From Chaetomium olivaceum (lineage: Eukaryota; Ascomycota; Sordariomycetes; Sordariales; Chaetomiaceae), in the NCBI GenBank assembly GCA_039881045.1, contig JAYWVB010000001.1:434001-498000 (forward strand): a stretch of 64,000 bases of DNA, written 5' to 3'. The first letter of the stretch is position 1. Each line of letters begins with the position of its first letter. A program made the translations under genes and the position numbers. The notes beneath the pieces were generated by a model. That model ran no database searches. It was not told the origin of the DNA and was given only the letters and a program-made list of their open reading frames with translations. Positions 46,478 to 58,464 of this stretch are shown here, piece after piece.

Positions 46478-46487
46478 TTATCGATAG
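46478..46487. promoter_or_regulatory. Overlapping inverted GATA-factor sites upstream of urease
   Basis: TTATCGATAG contains two opposed GATA cores about 35 bases before the urease ATG, and more TATC cores occur near 46169-46177 and 46228. GATA factors of the NIT2/AreA type activate nitrogen-source genes, so control by nitrogen status is plausible but not shown. Confidence 0.35.
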
Positions 46488-46520
46488 GGCTGATTGGCCC
46501 TTGAGTGAGAGTTTGCCGCG

Positions 46521-48973
46521 ATGCATCTCGTGCCGAAGGAGGTTAGTGGGCATTGGCGCTTCACTTCAACGTTCGTCCATTTGCCCGCTCAGTCTCTCTG
46601 TCTCAGATTCTCAGATTCTGGCAGCAGTTGCCCGTTGCAATTGTGATGAAATATGAGACAAAAGAGGCTTGATGCAACTTACATCCAATCTTTGAAAGTG
46701 ACTTCAGCTAACAATATGGAAACTCCACACAGCTCGACAAGATCACCATCTCGCAACTGGGCTTCCTTGCTCAGCGGCGACTGGCCCGCGGGGTCCGACT
46801 GAACCATGTCGAGGCCACGGTAAGACCTCCTCTCATGATTTTACTTGGGACCGAAAAGAAATGGAGGAAAAATGAAAAATAGATAAAACATGGATGAAAA
46901 CATGGAAAAATAGAATGCAAGTGTGAAAAAGAAAACGATACAAGACTAACACCAAGCTCTAGGCACTCATTTCCTCCAACCTCCAGGAGCTAATCCGCGA
47001 TGGCAACCACACCGTCGCCGATCTCATGTCGCTCGGCAGCACCATGCTGGGCCGCCGCCACGTCATGCCCGAGGTTTGCTCGACGCTGCACGACATCCAG
47101 GTCGAGGGTACCTTTCCCGCAGGCACCTTCCTGGTGACGGTGCAGAACCCCATCGCCACCGACGACGGCGACCTCGCCCGCCCTCTACGGCAGCTTCATC
47201 CCTGTGCCCGAGAACGCCGAGGCGCTGTTCCCCAAGCACGCCGACGAGGAGTACGCCTACGAGAAGCAGCCCGGCGCCGTCGTCGTCGTCAAGGACTCCG
47301 TCATCAAGCTCAACGAGGGCAAGAAGCGCATCAAGCTCCAGGTCACCAGCAAGGGCGACCGCCCCATCCAAGTCGGGAGCCATTACCACTTCATCGAGGT
47401 CAACCCGTGCCTCGAGTTTGACCGCCTGCGTTCGTACGGGTACCGGCTGGATCAAGCCTCGGGCAGCTCGATCCGCTTTGAGCCGGGGGACACCAAGACG
47501 GTGACGCTGGTGGAGATTGGCGGGCTCAAGGTCATCAGGGGCGGGAACGCGATCGCGTCCGGGAGGGTGGACTTTGGGAGGCTCAAGGAGATTCAGGATA
47601 AGCTGGCTGAGGCCGGGTTTGCCCACGTGCCCGACCCGGCGGGGGATATATCTCTAACGACCGACGCCGGTGACTTGGTTCACAATATCGAGGGCGCTAC
47701 CATCGATAGGAATACGTATGCGACCATGTTTGGCCCGACGACCGGGGACTTGGTGAGGCTGGGGAAGACGGACCTGTGGATCAAGGTCGAGAAGGACTTC
47801 ACCGTCTACGGGGACGAGTGTAAGTTCGGCGGCGGTAAGACGTTGCGTGACGGTATGGGCGCCGCGACGGGGCGCACCAGCGCTGAGAGCCTGGACCTGG
47901 TTGTGACTAACGCGCTTATCGTCGATTGGACCGGCATCTTCAAGGCTGACATCGGCGTCAAGGACGGGTATATTGTGAACATCGGCAAGGCCGGCAACCC
48001 GGATGTGATGAACGGCGTGACGCCCGGTATGATTGTGGGTAGCTGCACCGATGTGATTGCCGGCGAGGGTAAGATTGTAACGGCCGGCGGCATTGATACT
48101 CACATCCACTTCATCTGCCCGCAGCAGGCTGACGAGTCCATCGCGTCGGGCATCACCACCATGGTGGGCGGCGGCACGGGGCCAAGGTGAGAACAACAAC
48201 TCCTCCATACAAATTTAGAGGTAGAAAGCTAACAGCATTCAGTGCCAACAGCAGCGCTACCACTTGCACCCCGGGGCCATATTTTATCCGCGAGATCCTC
48301 CGTGGGGCTGACAGGTTGCCCGTCAATATCGGCATCACAGCCAAGGGTAACGACAGCGATCCCGTCGCCCTCCAGGAGATGGTCAAGGCGGGCGCCTGCG
48401 GTCTCAAGCTTCACGAAGACTGGGGTTGCCACCCGGCGGCCATCGACACCTGCCTCACCGTGTGCGATGAGCTCGACGTGCAGTGCATGATCCACACGGA
48501 CACGCTCAACGAGTCGGGTTACGTCGAACAGACCCTGAAGGCCGTCAACGGCCGCACCCTCCACGCCTACCATACCGAAGGCGCCGGCGGCGGCCACGCG
48601 CCCGACATTATCCGGATCGCCGAGTACCCTAACATCCTGCCCTCATCCACCAACCCGACCCCCCCTACACACGCAACACGCTCGAGGAGCATCTCGACAT
48701 GTTGATGGTCTGCCACCACCTGACCAAGGACATCCCCGAGGACGTGGCCTTCGCCGAGAGCCGCATCCGCGCCGAGACCATCGCGGCCGAGGACGTGCTG
48801 CACGACCTTGGCGCCATCAGCATGATGAGCAGCGACAGCCAGGCCATGGGCCGCTGCGGCGAGGTCATCCTGCGGACATGGCACACGGCGCACAAGAACA
48901 AGGTCCAGCGCGGCCCGCTGCCCGAGGACGAGGGCACGGGCGCCGACAACTTCCGCGTCAAGCGCTACATCAG

Positions 48974-49009
<36 letters not shown>

Positions 49010-49563
49010 GTCCCACATGATCGGCAGCATCGAGAAGAACAAGCTGGCCGACTTTGTCCTGTGGGACCCGGCGTGGTTCGGCACCAAGCCGACGTCGGTC
49101 GTCAAGTGCGGCATGATCGCCTATGCGCAGATGGTAAGTTTCCTTGCCCCCAAATCTCCAACCCCCCCCCTTACGAACACACTTTCCCCTCAACGAACTA
49201 CCCCTTAACGAACCCCCACCCCTGACCATCTCCTCCAAACAGGGCGACGCCAACGCCTCGATCCCCTCCATCGAGCCCATGATCATGCGGCCCATGTTCG
49301 CGCCCTTCATCCCGCAGACCAGCGTGGCCTTTGTCTCGCAGGCGGGCATCGACAGCGGCGTCGTCGGCACCTACGGCCTCAAGAAGCGCATCGTCCCCGT
49401 CCGCGGCTGCCGCAACGTCGGCAAGAAGGACCTGAAGTTTAATGATGCCACCCCGAAGATGTCGGTTGATCCCGAGAGTTATGTCGTGCATGCCGATGGG
49501 CAGATCATGGATTCGGAGCCGATGAGTGAATTGCCGTTGGCGCAGTCGGCGTATTTTTACTGA
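46521..49563 (+). CDS. Urease (single-chain fungal type)
   Basis: Five exons: 46521-46541, 46733-46819, 46963-48186, 48243-49133 and 49243-49563. Fungal urease fuses the gamma, beta and alpha subunits in one chain and hydrolyses urea to ammonia and CO2 with a nickel centre. The tiny first exon encodes MHLVPKE, joined to LDKITISQLGFLAQRRLARG. The beta part has QVGSHYHFIEVNP. The alpha part has VTAGGIDTHIHFICPQQ (nickel His), CGLKLHEDWG with the carbamylated Lys, MIHTDTLNESG, HAYHTEGAGGGHAPDII and MVCHHL. It ends PLAQSAYFY. The frame breaks near 47179-47187 (two bases missing, or one extra, before YGSFIPVPENAEALFP) and in a C7 run at 48659-48665 (one base missing, before YTRN). Restored length is about 848 residues. 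Sequence error is likelier than a pseudogene because the five splice junctions and all active-site motifs are intact. Confidence 0.94.
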
Positions 49564-50974
49564 TTACTTTTTTTTGGTGGGGTTTTATCTGGCTGGTTGG
49601 GTGGGGGGGGGTTGGCAGTTGAGAAGGTGGGTTGTTGCGTGGGCGGTAGTGGTGGAAGTGGTGTTGGTAGTGGTGGTATGTCATTGCGGAAGGGGTGTAA
49701 TGCGTGGACGTCTCTATTTGTAATGTCTGATTTACGCTTTCTTAGCTTATGTGCGGCGTGAGTATTGTGTTTTCGTAGGTAGTAATATATTCTTGCTTTG
49801 CTGCGGTGCACTTGTCACCCGTTCAATTATCAGAGATGTGAGGCTAGGTGCGCTTGTTGAGAGAGCGTTTAGCCATCCAGTACCGGTTTAGAAGGGCAGT
49901 TCAGGAGGGCAGTTCAGGAGGGCAGTTCAGGAGGGCAGTTCAGGAGGGCAGGTTCAGGAGGAGTGGTACACATGTTGCCCGGTTGTTGTGCCAGTGCTGA
50001 GCCTCAAGTGGTTCTACTTGTGTCACGGCTACCGATGTGGTAGGTAGGGTATGTACATACATACTTAGGGAGGTGGGTATATGCCGGGTGCAGGGCATTC
50101 TTCAGGAGTTCCGTCAGGGGCTTGAAAAGGGAACGGATCTGGAGAGGAACACCTGGTTTCTAAGAAAGGAAGTAGAGCCTGTATGTACGGTTAACCGGGG
50201 GGATTAGGATTGGGGTAAACCTTCGGGGGTGAGCCATTAACCAGTGCGCCCCTGGGCGCTGCAAAGGTGCTTGGTTATAAGGGTCTCAGTTCCCCTGGAA
50301 CCGGGAAGGATTTTGTTGGCTTTCCCGTGCGGTCTCCATGTACCCGCTGGGGTTACCTGAAGAACTACTTGGAGACACAGGGAGGGCGCGGCAGCAGCCC
50401 CATACCAACTTGAAGCTCCCTGTCTCGAAGTGCCTGAGCTGCGGGGAAACTGGTATCTCCAAACAAGTGACCCAAACCGCGTGTTAGTCGTTCGTATTTC
50501 ACGTCAAGAACCAGAGGGACCTGAAGATGGGATATAAAATTCATTTGACGCCTGTACAACCTACATCGATGCAACCCATAACTAAACGCAAAACCGGGGA
50601 CCAGTATGTACACGCCGCCACAGTTGGCTTATAGACCCGGGATGAGAAGCGCCCCCTCACCCTTCGTTCCCTTCCCTTCCTCCGATGATCCGTTTTCATG
50701 AAGGCCTGGACTGGTGCCTCTTGTTCATTGATCCATACACTGACCGCTACACCCAACAATAGGCCCGGAATTGCACGTCTGCGAATGCTGTCGACTTCGC
50801 ATCCGAAGCCATGCGAGCCCTCTCATCTCATGCGCAGAGCGCCCCCTCGCCGTCCCTTGTTCAAGAGAGGCATCCTCAAAGGAAAGATGAAAAGGCGCAT
50901 TGGCCCCAGAGGTATCGTTAAAGAGAGAAACCCGAACCGATGACAGAAAGGAGAGCTAGGACGAGGAAACAAGC
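49564..50974. other. Convergent intergenic region with a minisatellite
   Basis: It lies between the stops of urease and the HMG-box gene. No gene is seen. GT-rich sequence at about 49590-49680 follows the urease stop. Confidence 0.45.
49895..49960. repeat. 13-bp minisatellite, five copies
   Basis: The unit GGCAGTTCAGGAG occurs four times without mismatch; a fifth copy has one inserted G. Confidence 0.92.
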
Positions 50975-52425
50975 CTAGCCGCTCTTAGCCTTCTTACGGC
51001 CAGACTTTTTAGGCTCCTCGACGACCTGCTCCGCTGCCTTGGAGACCCGCTTCCGCTTCTTGACCTCAGGGCTGGCGGGAGTGGCGGCCACCGGCTTGGG
51101 CGGTTCAATCTCGGCGGCGGCCGGGGTGGCGGCCGCTGTGCTCTTCCGCTTGCGAGTCGCCGCCTTCTTAGGGGTCTTAGCCACAGGAGCGGCGGGCTCC
51201 TCCTCAGACGGCTCTGACGGCTCAGGCTCCGGGACGGCGTCCCTCTGCAGCTGCTCGGTGACGGCTTCCTGCTCGTTGGCCGGCACCTCCTCGGCCTGGG
51301 CGATCGGCGGCATACCGATGCTGAACTGGTCGGCATAGATGCGAGCGTCGTCATCACTCATCTCCTTGGCGTTGGGGTTGCCGTTCTTGTAAGAATGGAC
51401 CCGCGCGTTGTAGAGACGAAGGTTATACTGGTAGGCCTGGTTCCAGCCGAGCTTCTCGGCCGGAGTCATGACGGACCACCGGCGCTGGCCCTCATCCTGA
51501 ACGGCCCCCTTGGGGACCTGGTCGCCCAGGTCATTGGCGATGATGGGGCGAGCGGTTTGCATGTACAGGAAATAGGGGGTCAGGGGCGCTTGGGGCGTTG
51601 GGGTCGTGGGTACGCTTCTTGCGCTCCTTCTTTCCTCAACCGGGGGCTGCGGAGGCGCAAAGGCGGTCGGGATCATGTTGGTGAGGGAACCGGCGATGCG
51701 GTCCAACTCTGCGCCATTCTCAAGGTTGGTGCCCTCACCAATGAGGAGGTTGGTCTGGCGAAGATAATCCTGGGAAAAACTCCTAATCAGGTCCTGGATT
51801 GTTTGGAGCCGCTGGTAGACCTGTGAGTGAGTTAGCGGGTATGCTCAAAGCGTGTATTTTGTAAAACCAGGAGAAGCGCAAAAGCAGTCTCAAGGGCATC
51901 GCGACACAGCAAGGGATCGCCATTGAGGGGTTGTGATTAGGGCCATGCATGGCTTGCATAACTCCTCGGTAAAGAGCAAATGGATGCACAGCGCGCTCTC
52001 GGAGTTCTTCGGGGTGTTGCGTAGCGGATCATGCGATGTAAACAATGGAGTGGGATGAGATGGGATGGGCCGCGCCTTGATCGCGTCGCTTCTTTTGCTC
52101 CAGTGTTGGCTGGGAAGCAAAACTTTAGGGCTTGTGTCAGGCACCCAAGAGCCGATGGCGAACGTCTCGAGGCTGCGGGATGCCTGCGCAACAGCTCTGA
52201 GGGGGGCATGCATGCAATGGTGGTGTTGCTGCTGAGCGGGATGCGGGGATGCGCAAAAAGCAAATGGCTTACCGAATCTCTGACGCGGATGAACTGGTCA
52301 ACGTCGATGACTGGGGGCGCCTTGTTGAAGTTATGAGCGGGGGCCACGGCGACGGGGACGCTGGGCGCCGCAATGACCGGAACCACTGGCTCAGCGATGG
52401 GCTTGTTCTTGGGTGGGCGCGGCAT
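50975..52425 (-). CDS. HMG-box protein
   Basis: Exons 52425-52273 and 51820-50975 give 332 residues; the intron is unusually long for this window (452 nt). A Pro/Val-rich N-terminus is followed by VIDVDQFIRVRDS and the helix-like VYQRLQTIQDLIRSFSQDYL. The HMG box spans about residues 125-195: PLTPYFLYMQTARPIIANDL, QRRWSVMTPAEKLGWNQAYQ and YNLRLYNARVHSYKNGNP. The C-terminus alternates acidic and basic Lys/Ala/Pro-rich blocks (TPKKAATRKRKSTAAATPAA; KKSGRKKAKSG), typical of nuclear DNA-binding proteins. The box binds and bends DNA; a role in a chromatin remodelling complex such as INO80 (Nhp10-like) is a guess. Confidence 0.88.
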
Positions 52426-55400
52426 GGTTGATGCGATACGGGTATCTCAGTGGATGTTTGGCGGGTTTTCGATAGCGGAGGATGGCGCTGAGCTTTGATG
52501 CCGCGATGGTGGAGCAGGCAGGGCTTTTTCAGTGCGTTGTGTACTGCAGGGCGAGAGAGCGCTGTGGAATAGCAGTAACCTGGAACCTGGGAAAATGAAC
52601 AGAGAGTTTGGGAGGAAAAATTCCCGCCGAATTTTGGGGGGCGTGGCGGGGTTGCCGAAAATATACGTGGGTCGCTGAGGAGGGGTGCCAGCGCTGATTT
52701 CAGCGAAACAGCCTGCTGAAGATTGGCACTCAAAAATTGCAAGCTGGGCGTGTCGCCTGTCGCCCAATTCGGGCCCAAGAAACCTGGAACTCCATTTCAG
52801 TTGGAACGCCCAGCGACCGCGACCCGTCAAACTCTGCGCAACCTTGGCCTCCATTTTCATCAACAGGCACCGCTGAAGTTTCGATCAGCTCTTTTACAGG
52901 CGGTGCACCTGGACTGAAAGCTTCACGGTCACACACCTGTACTTATTAGAGGCCGCTGCCCTCCACCGTAACAACAGTATTGCTTCGAAGCCAGAGAAAA
53001 AGCTCCCGCATCTAAATGCAATGCACAGCTTTGAGTGCTTCGTACACAATATTAGTACATACATGCGAATATGTCAGGCTGGTGCAACGAGTTCAACGGC
53101 CGAGTGCTGCCAACGAACGACCTAACCTTCACCCCGCTTTCCCTTGCATCTCACCCGACCTCCACCCGGGCTCTTCCACTGCACAACGCATCGCGTCACT
53201 GATTTTAGCGCACACCTGTCGTCCCCTATCAGACCGACGAGAAAAATACCATGGCCTTCGTTAAGCACACAGGAGACGATGCCTAATCCACAATAATTTT
53301 GACTGTTCAGGTTTCTGCACATTTGAATGCGTTGTTTTCGCGCTAAACGAAGCACCATAGCTACCTGGGAGTCGTCACGAAGCCACTGTCGAGTTTCGAA
53401 GCTACACCGGGTCACGCTCGTCTCAAGGCGCTGTTGGGACGGCGTTTACGTGCTGTACTCGAGTGCTCCAAAGCGGGATCAGCCATGGTCACACAGAGAC
53501 CCGAAATCGTCCAATGGGCGGCGGATCAGCGAACACACGAATCGCCAGAATGGCCGCAGCAGTGGGTTTGCACCAAGCCGACAGGGGTGACGGGCAGCCC
53601 TGATTTGGTTTGGCTGATTTGGAGAGCCCTCCCTCAACGCTCCCCGCTCAGGCTGGGCGTTTGTCTCCCTGTCTGCCCCGGCAAGTTCCCCGACATCAGC
53701 GCTTCCTGAGCACCTGTTATCAGCGCTTTCTTGCTTCCCCAACCTTCCGCCGGTTCTTCCACAACCTGGAACGGAGCTTCTGGAGCTCGGTGTCCCCAGC
53801 GTGGTCCTGCGTTTCGACGTCTAGCTGCTCCCGCCTCCCACCACGGTGCTAACTCTTTGGGTTTGGGGTACACTTGGTTTCCCCTGAGGAGAACCAGCCC
53901 CGTCACAATGTAGGCCGCTACATAATTAGTTGATCAGCGGCGCGTGTGACAACTCAACTCAGGCCCCAATGAGCCTCCCTGTCGCCTTCCTATCGGTCAC
54001 CGCATCACCGATGCTCTGTTTGGTTTCAAGGGAGCTATCCGGCCTAGCCTGTAACGAGGTAGTCCAGGCTTTCTCGAGAGAACACCCACGGTGTAGGTAC
54101 CAGCTTGCTTGACAAAATTGGGACGTAAGTTGGGGTCTAGTTAAATAAGATTCCCCTACAAACCGGTCACTTCGTAATGTACTTTGTGTGTGTAGATGTA
54201 CCGACTTATTGGAAGAGTTCGAGCCGAACTAGATGCCAATAGCTACTCAGTACCTCTGTTGTCATTTTTCGGGGAAAGGGGAAAGTCAAATTCGAATAAT
54301 AGCCTGCTCCTCAACACGTCTCTTATTTTAGTTTCTCTGTTTATCCAAGACATGACGCTTGGTAAACTGGGAGGCACAGGACCGAGTTTCGCCTTTTTGG
54401 GGTGTGCTTTTGGGAGTTGCTTCCCGTCCTTGACTCCGATGATACATGAACAGAGTTACCTCATAACATATGCATGGAGATCAGTTTGCTCGACAGCCGC
54501 CGACGCGTCAGCACACCCGGGTCCCTGGAAAGCTGAACCCCTAGCAGGGCCAGGCCCTTCTGATTGTTTGCAAGGTCTAGGCTGTGCGACTGAACGAAGA
54601 GGATGAGCCGCGACACCTCGTGAGAAACGACACCGGAATATACGAGTTTCAGAGGGCTCGCTATCCATCCTCTCACCTTCCCACCAACCCCGCCATCTCA
54701 ACCGGGCCTTGAGTGTGCCATTTCAAGTTGTCATGGTCGGAGAATAGGTTGCTGCCTCTCAAACAATGCGGTCCGGATATAGGATACACCGGAGATTGGG
54801 GATTGATACGAGCATAAGATAAAGGTGATTTGGCCGCCGCCGACAGCTGCAGTCACATCTTGTCTTGTCACATTTCTAGCGTCATTGTGTGTGTTTTGAT
54901 GCCCACAAAACGCGTCCTCCGTTCTTGGTTTCAGTTTGGTCAAGGTGGGGCCGGCACCTCGCAAAAGCCGAGCTCTTGCAGGGGTGCTGCTAGTGCCCCG
55001 CTTTTGGATCACAGCTTCAAACGGGGTCATCCACAGGAACCCCGCTCCACCAAAACTACCCCTCCTGGTGCCCCGCGACAGAGACGACCAAGCAAGCTGA
55101 ATGGCTGGCTTGGCACGTTCCCGATCGCTGAAACCTGACTTTCAGGTTGGTCGAGGCGGGATGAGGGGATCAGGTCGGGCGGCGCATGAAAAAGACGCCC
55201 AAACTGAGAAGGAATCGACCTTCTGATCGAGTGGTTCCATAGAGTCTAGGAGCGATTGACGTCTAATTTACTGGGTATTTCACCTTCGCCATCCCCCAGT
55301 GTAACCAAGTGCATTGATTCCTCTCCCGACTTCTTCCATCTCGAACCCACCCTCGCAAGCTCCCAAAACTATCATCAACCACGGGGCTTGACAAGGTTTA

Positions 55401-55578
55401 TCTCCCTTCTCTCGACTGCCCCGCACTCGTGTTAATTCTAATTCCTGTGCTAGCTCTTTGCCAGCTTTTGACCGCCGTGTTTCTTTCCATCTTCCTCTCT
55501 TCACTACACAACCCGTCACGTCGCATTGATTGACTGGAAGTACCGATACCTTACCTAGCTAGCTGAGCAATCGTCATC
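52426..55578. other. Long divergent intergenic region without a recognisable gene
   Basis: Three kilobases separate the HMG-box gene from HET-C. Open frames up to 136 codons (e.g. 54196-54606) have no conserved-looking content. The final ~250 bases before HET-C are pyrimidine-rich and probably its promoter and leader. Confidence 0.4.
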
Positions 55579-58464
55579 ATGGCGGGCTTTAAACCCTACC
55601 CGTTCCTACTCGGGTTCATCGTTCTTTTTTGCTTCGTGCAACCCACGCTCGCCTTTGGCGCCGGCAACATTGCTGGCGTTTCCAAGGTCGAGGGTCAGAA
55701 CTGTGAGTTGCTCCATTAGTTTCTCCCACAGCCCATCGCTTCCCATTGCCTAGCTGACACTTTCGTTTGTCAGGGCGTCACGGCGATATCGAGGATGCCC
55801 TTCTAAAGATTGCCATGGCCCGTGTGGCCGGCGGCAAGAAGTTCGACAAGTTGATGGTCTCTCGTGTCTACTTTGGTAACTGGCTGCGCGACTACTCGCA
55901 GGCTATCGACGTGGGCACAGTCAAGGCTGTCTCAGCCGAGGCTATCCGCCTCCTATTGTGCATTCTCGGTTTCGTCACTTTCGGTTACGGGAGTGCTGAG
56001 TTCCAGGTCACGGCCGATCGTCTGGGCTGCTACCGCCCCGAGGACCACATCGACAACCCCAAGAACTATGCCGACAACATGGATGCAACCCAGTATGACC
56101 GCCGTCTGCGTGCGCCCGTCAACGAGTCGGTAGAGCTAGCCATCGACGAAGAAACAGGCATGAAGAATTACATCGCAAACGAGAACGCGGGCATCATGAC
56201 TTCGGCGCAGCATGTCCGCCGCCTGTTTACTAAGTGCATTCAGCTGGGCCGCTCCTACGGCCAGTCCGGGGACAAGACTGAACTCTACGAAGCCTTGCGT
56301 CTCCTAGGCACCGGTCTCCACTGCCTCGAGGGTGTGTACATGGAGGCAGCTAGCTCTCCTTCTGCGCAGTCGTATGAGTGCTGACATCCCCTAGACTTCT
56401 TTGCCCACAGCAACTACACCGAGCTTGCCCTGATCGAGTTGGGCGAGAGAGACGTCTTCCCCCACGTTGGCCGCAACACGAAGCTGAGAATTCCCGGTGC
56501 TCGCCATGAGGTCTATCCTCTCGTTACCGGCACCTTTGGTGGTGTTGATTTCCTGCACTCGGTGACCGGCGAATGTAACCACCCCCCGGAGCCTCGTGTC
56601 AGCTACACAAGTTAACAAAGCATAGTGTCCGACAAGATGATCCAAAGTGAAATCGAGGACCTCGAGGGAACCCTGCAGCAGAGCAGCAAAACCGACACCA
56701 GTCTTCTTCGCGACCTACTAGACAAGATCCCCGATGGTCTGCTTGGTGGCAGCGACAAGTCGAAGCTGGACGACATTCAGCAGGACGCCCAGGCCGCCCA
56801 GATGGAGAACGTGAACGTTTCGCCGCGAGAGCCCGAGGAGTTCACCAACCACATCAACCAGGTCTTTAAGCAGATCATGCCTGCCATCGAGTTCCACGAC
56901 GAGCTTCTCAAGAACATCTCCGAGGCCATTTCCAAGGTGCCCGTTCTGCCCAAAATCGTTGAGCAGCTGGAAGAGCAGATGTCCATCTTTGTCTTCCAGG
57001 TCATTGCGCCGTTCATCGTCCCGGTTATTGATCAGATCAAGAACGAGCTTGCGACTGGCGCCACCGAGATCATCCAGAGCAGCGAGAACGAGCAGCACAT
57101 CGTCTTCGAGGACGATGATGCCACTGACCCGACCCACTCGATGCTGGCCAAGGACCACTTCACCAACGTAAGCTAGGGGAGGGAGACATGATTGTTGACA
57201 GAGGCAGCCACGCTAACCGACCACCCCCAACCTTTTGACAGATCCTCAACGAGATCGGCGGGCGCACCGCGTCCAAGGTTGTCTCATGGTCCGTGCCGCA
57301 GATCATGGAGGCGTGGGATGACGAGAACGTCGACGTGGACGACCTACTCACCAAGATCATCTACGGAGTGCTGCACCACCCGGCGCAGCGCGATCAGGGT
57401 CCTTCCGGGGCCGACGAGGGCCGCGCCCTCATCTTCGACATGGTGCGCGAGTGGTGGGAAGACATGAGCGAGCAACAGCGCGAGGAGTACCGCGGCAAGT
57501 TGAGCCGCGAGGGCGTCGAGCGTGGCGAGAACCACCGCGAGGGCGAGACCGACTGCGGCCACGGCTGCGGCGGCAAGCTCAAGATGCACAAGAACTTCCG
57601 CAACGAGGCGGAAAAGACCCTCGAGGACCGCATCGCCGGTGCCGCCGCCGACGCCATCATGGGCGGCGTCAAGCAGGGCCTCTCTGACGCAGTCGGACAG
57701 GCCGCTGGCGGTGCCGGCGGCGGCGGCCGCGAGGAGTCCGGTGGGTTTGGCGGCTTCCTCAGCAGCGTGGCCGGCGGCATCCTCGGCGGCGGGTTCAAGA
57801 AGGACGAGACGGAGGCGTACCAGGCCGGCGGCCGCACCGAGGACGGCGGCTACTCGCAGACGACCACCGAGTACGGCCGCTCCGGCGACCGCTACGGCCA
57901 GGCCCAGTACACCGAGACCCAGTACAGCGACGGCGGCGGCCGCAGCGAGTACAAGCGCTACGAGCAGCGCGAGGACAGCGGTGGCGGTCGTGAGGAGAGC
58001 TACGGCTACTCGGAGCGCACTGAGACTCGCTATGGCGGTGGCGGCGCTGCTGATGACTATGTTCGCAGCTCTGAGCAGAGCAGCTACGGTGGTGGTGGTG
58101 GCGGTTATGGACGTCGCGAGGAGGAGAGCAGTGGCTACGGGGGTGGTGGTGGTTATGGCCGTCGTGAGGAAGAAAGCAGTGGCTACGGGGGTGGTGGTGG
58201 TTATGGCCGTCGTGAGGAGGAGAGCAGCGGTTATGAGGTGGTGGTGGCTATGGACGTCGCGAGGAGGAAAGCAGCGGTTACGGCGGTAGTGGCGGTTACG
58301 GACGTGGCGAGGAAGAGAGCCGTGGTTATGGCCGCCGCCAAGAAGAGGAGAGCAGTGGTGGGTATGGTCGTCGCCAAGAGGAGGATGATGGCGGCTACCG
58401 CCGTCGGCGGAATGATGACGAGGAGGAGGAGGAAAGCGGTGGGCGCCGCGGGTGGGGTTACTAG
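55579..58464 (+). CDS. het-c: HET-C heterokaryon incompatibility protein
   Basis: Five exons: 55579-55702, 55774-56331, 56395-56574, 56626-57167 and 57242-58464. HET-C is the cell-surface-type protein that, in Neurospora, decides vegetative compatibility. A signal peptide (FLLGFIVLFCFVQPTLA) precedes FGAGNIAGVSKVEGQNWRHG. The core has SRVYFGNWLRDYSQAIDVGT, GCYRPEDHIDNPKNYADN, GLHCLEDFFAHSNYTELALI, a segment from GELSDKMIQSEIEDLEG onward that corresponds to the polymorphic specificity region, and LNEIGGRTASKVVSWSVPQI. The last ~280 residues are Gly-rich with tandem GGYGRREEESSGY units. One base is missing near 58235 (TTATG before AGGTGG); adding it continues the repeats and ends GRRGWGY at 58464, for 875 residues. 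Without it the frame runs into unrelated sequence to 58591. No HET-domain partner gene (such as pin-c) is present in the window. Confidence 0.94.
58086..58330 (+). repeat. Coding minisatellite in the HET-C Gly-rich tail
   Basis: Units of about 48 bases coding for GGGGYGRREEESSGY repeat at least three times nearly identically, then continue in diverged form. GGT runs inside each unit may favour copy-number change and sequencing slips; the one-base frame break lies here. Confidence 0.85.

Larger units (their letters stand above)
43303..46520. other. Gene-poor, AT-richer stretch with two tRNA-like genes
   Basis: No protein-coding gene is recognised. The region holds the two tRNA-Glu-like genes, a short telomere-like motif, and an imperfect palindrome of TGTACA/TACGTA units at about 44377-44400. 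The right end is the urease promoter. Confidence 0.45.

Noticed and set aside
54196..54606. 136-codon ATG frame between the HMG-box gene and HET-C
   Set aside because: No family resemblance and a low-complexity, unremarkable composition.
52426..55578. Hidden HET-domain or pin-c-like gene next to HET-C
   Set aside because: No HET-domain motif or long conserved frame was found on either strand.
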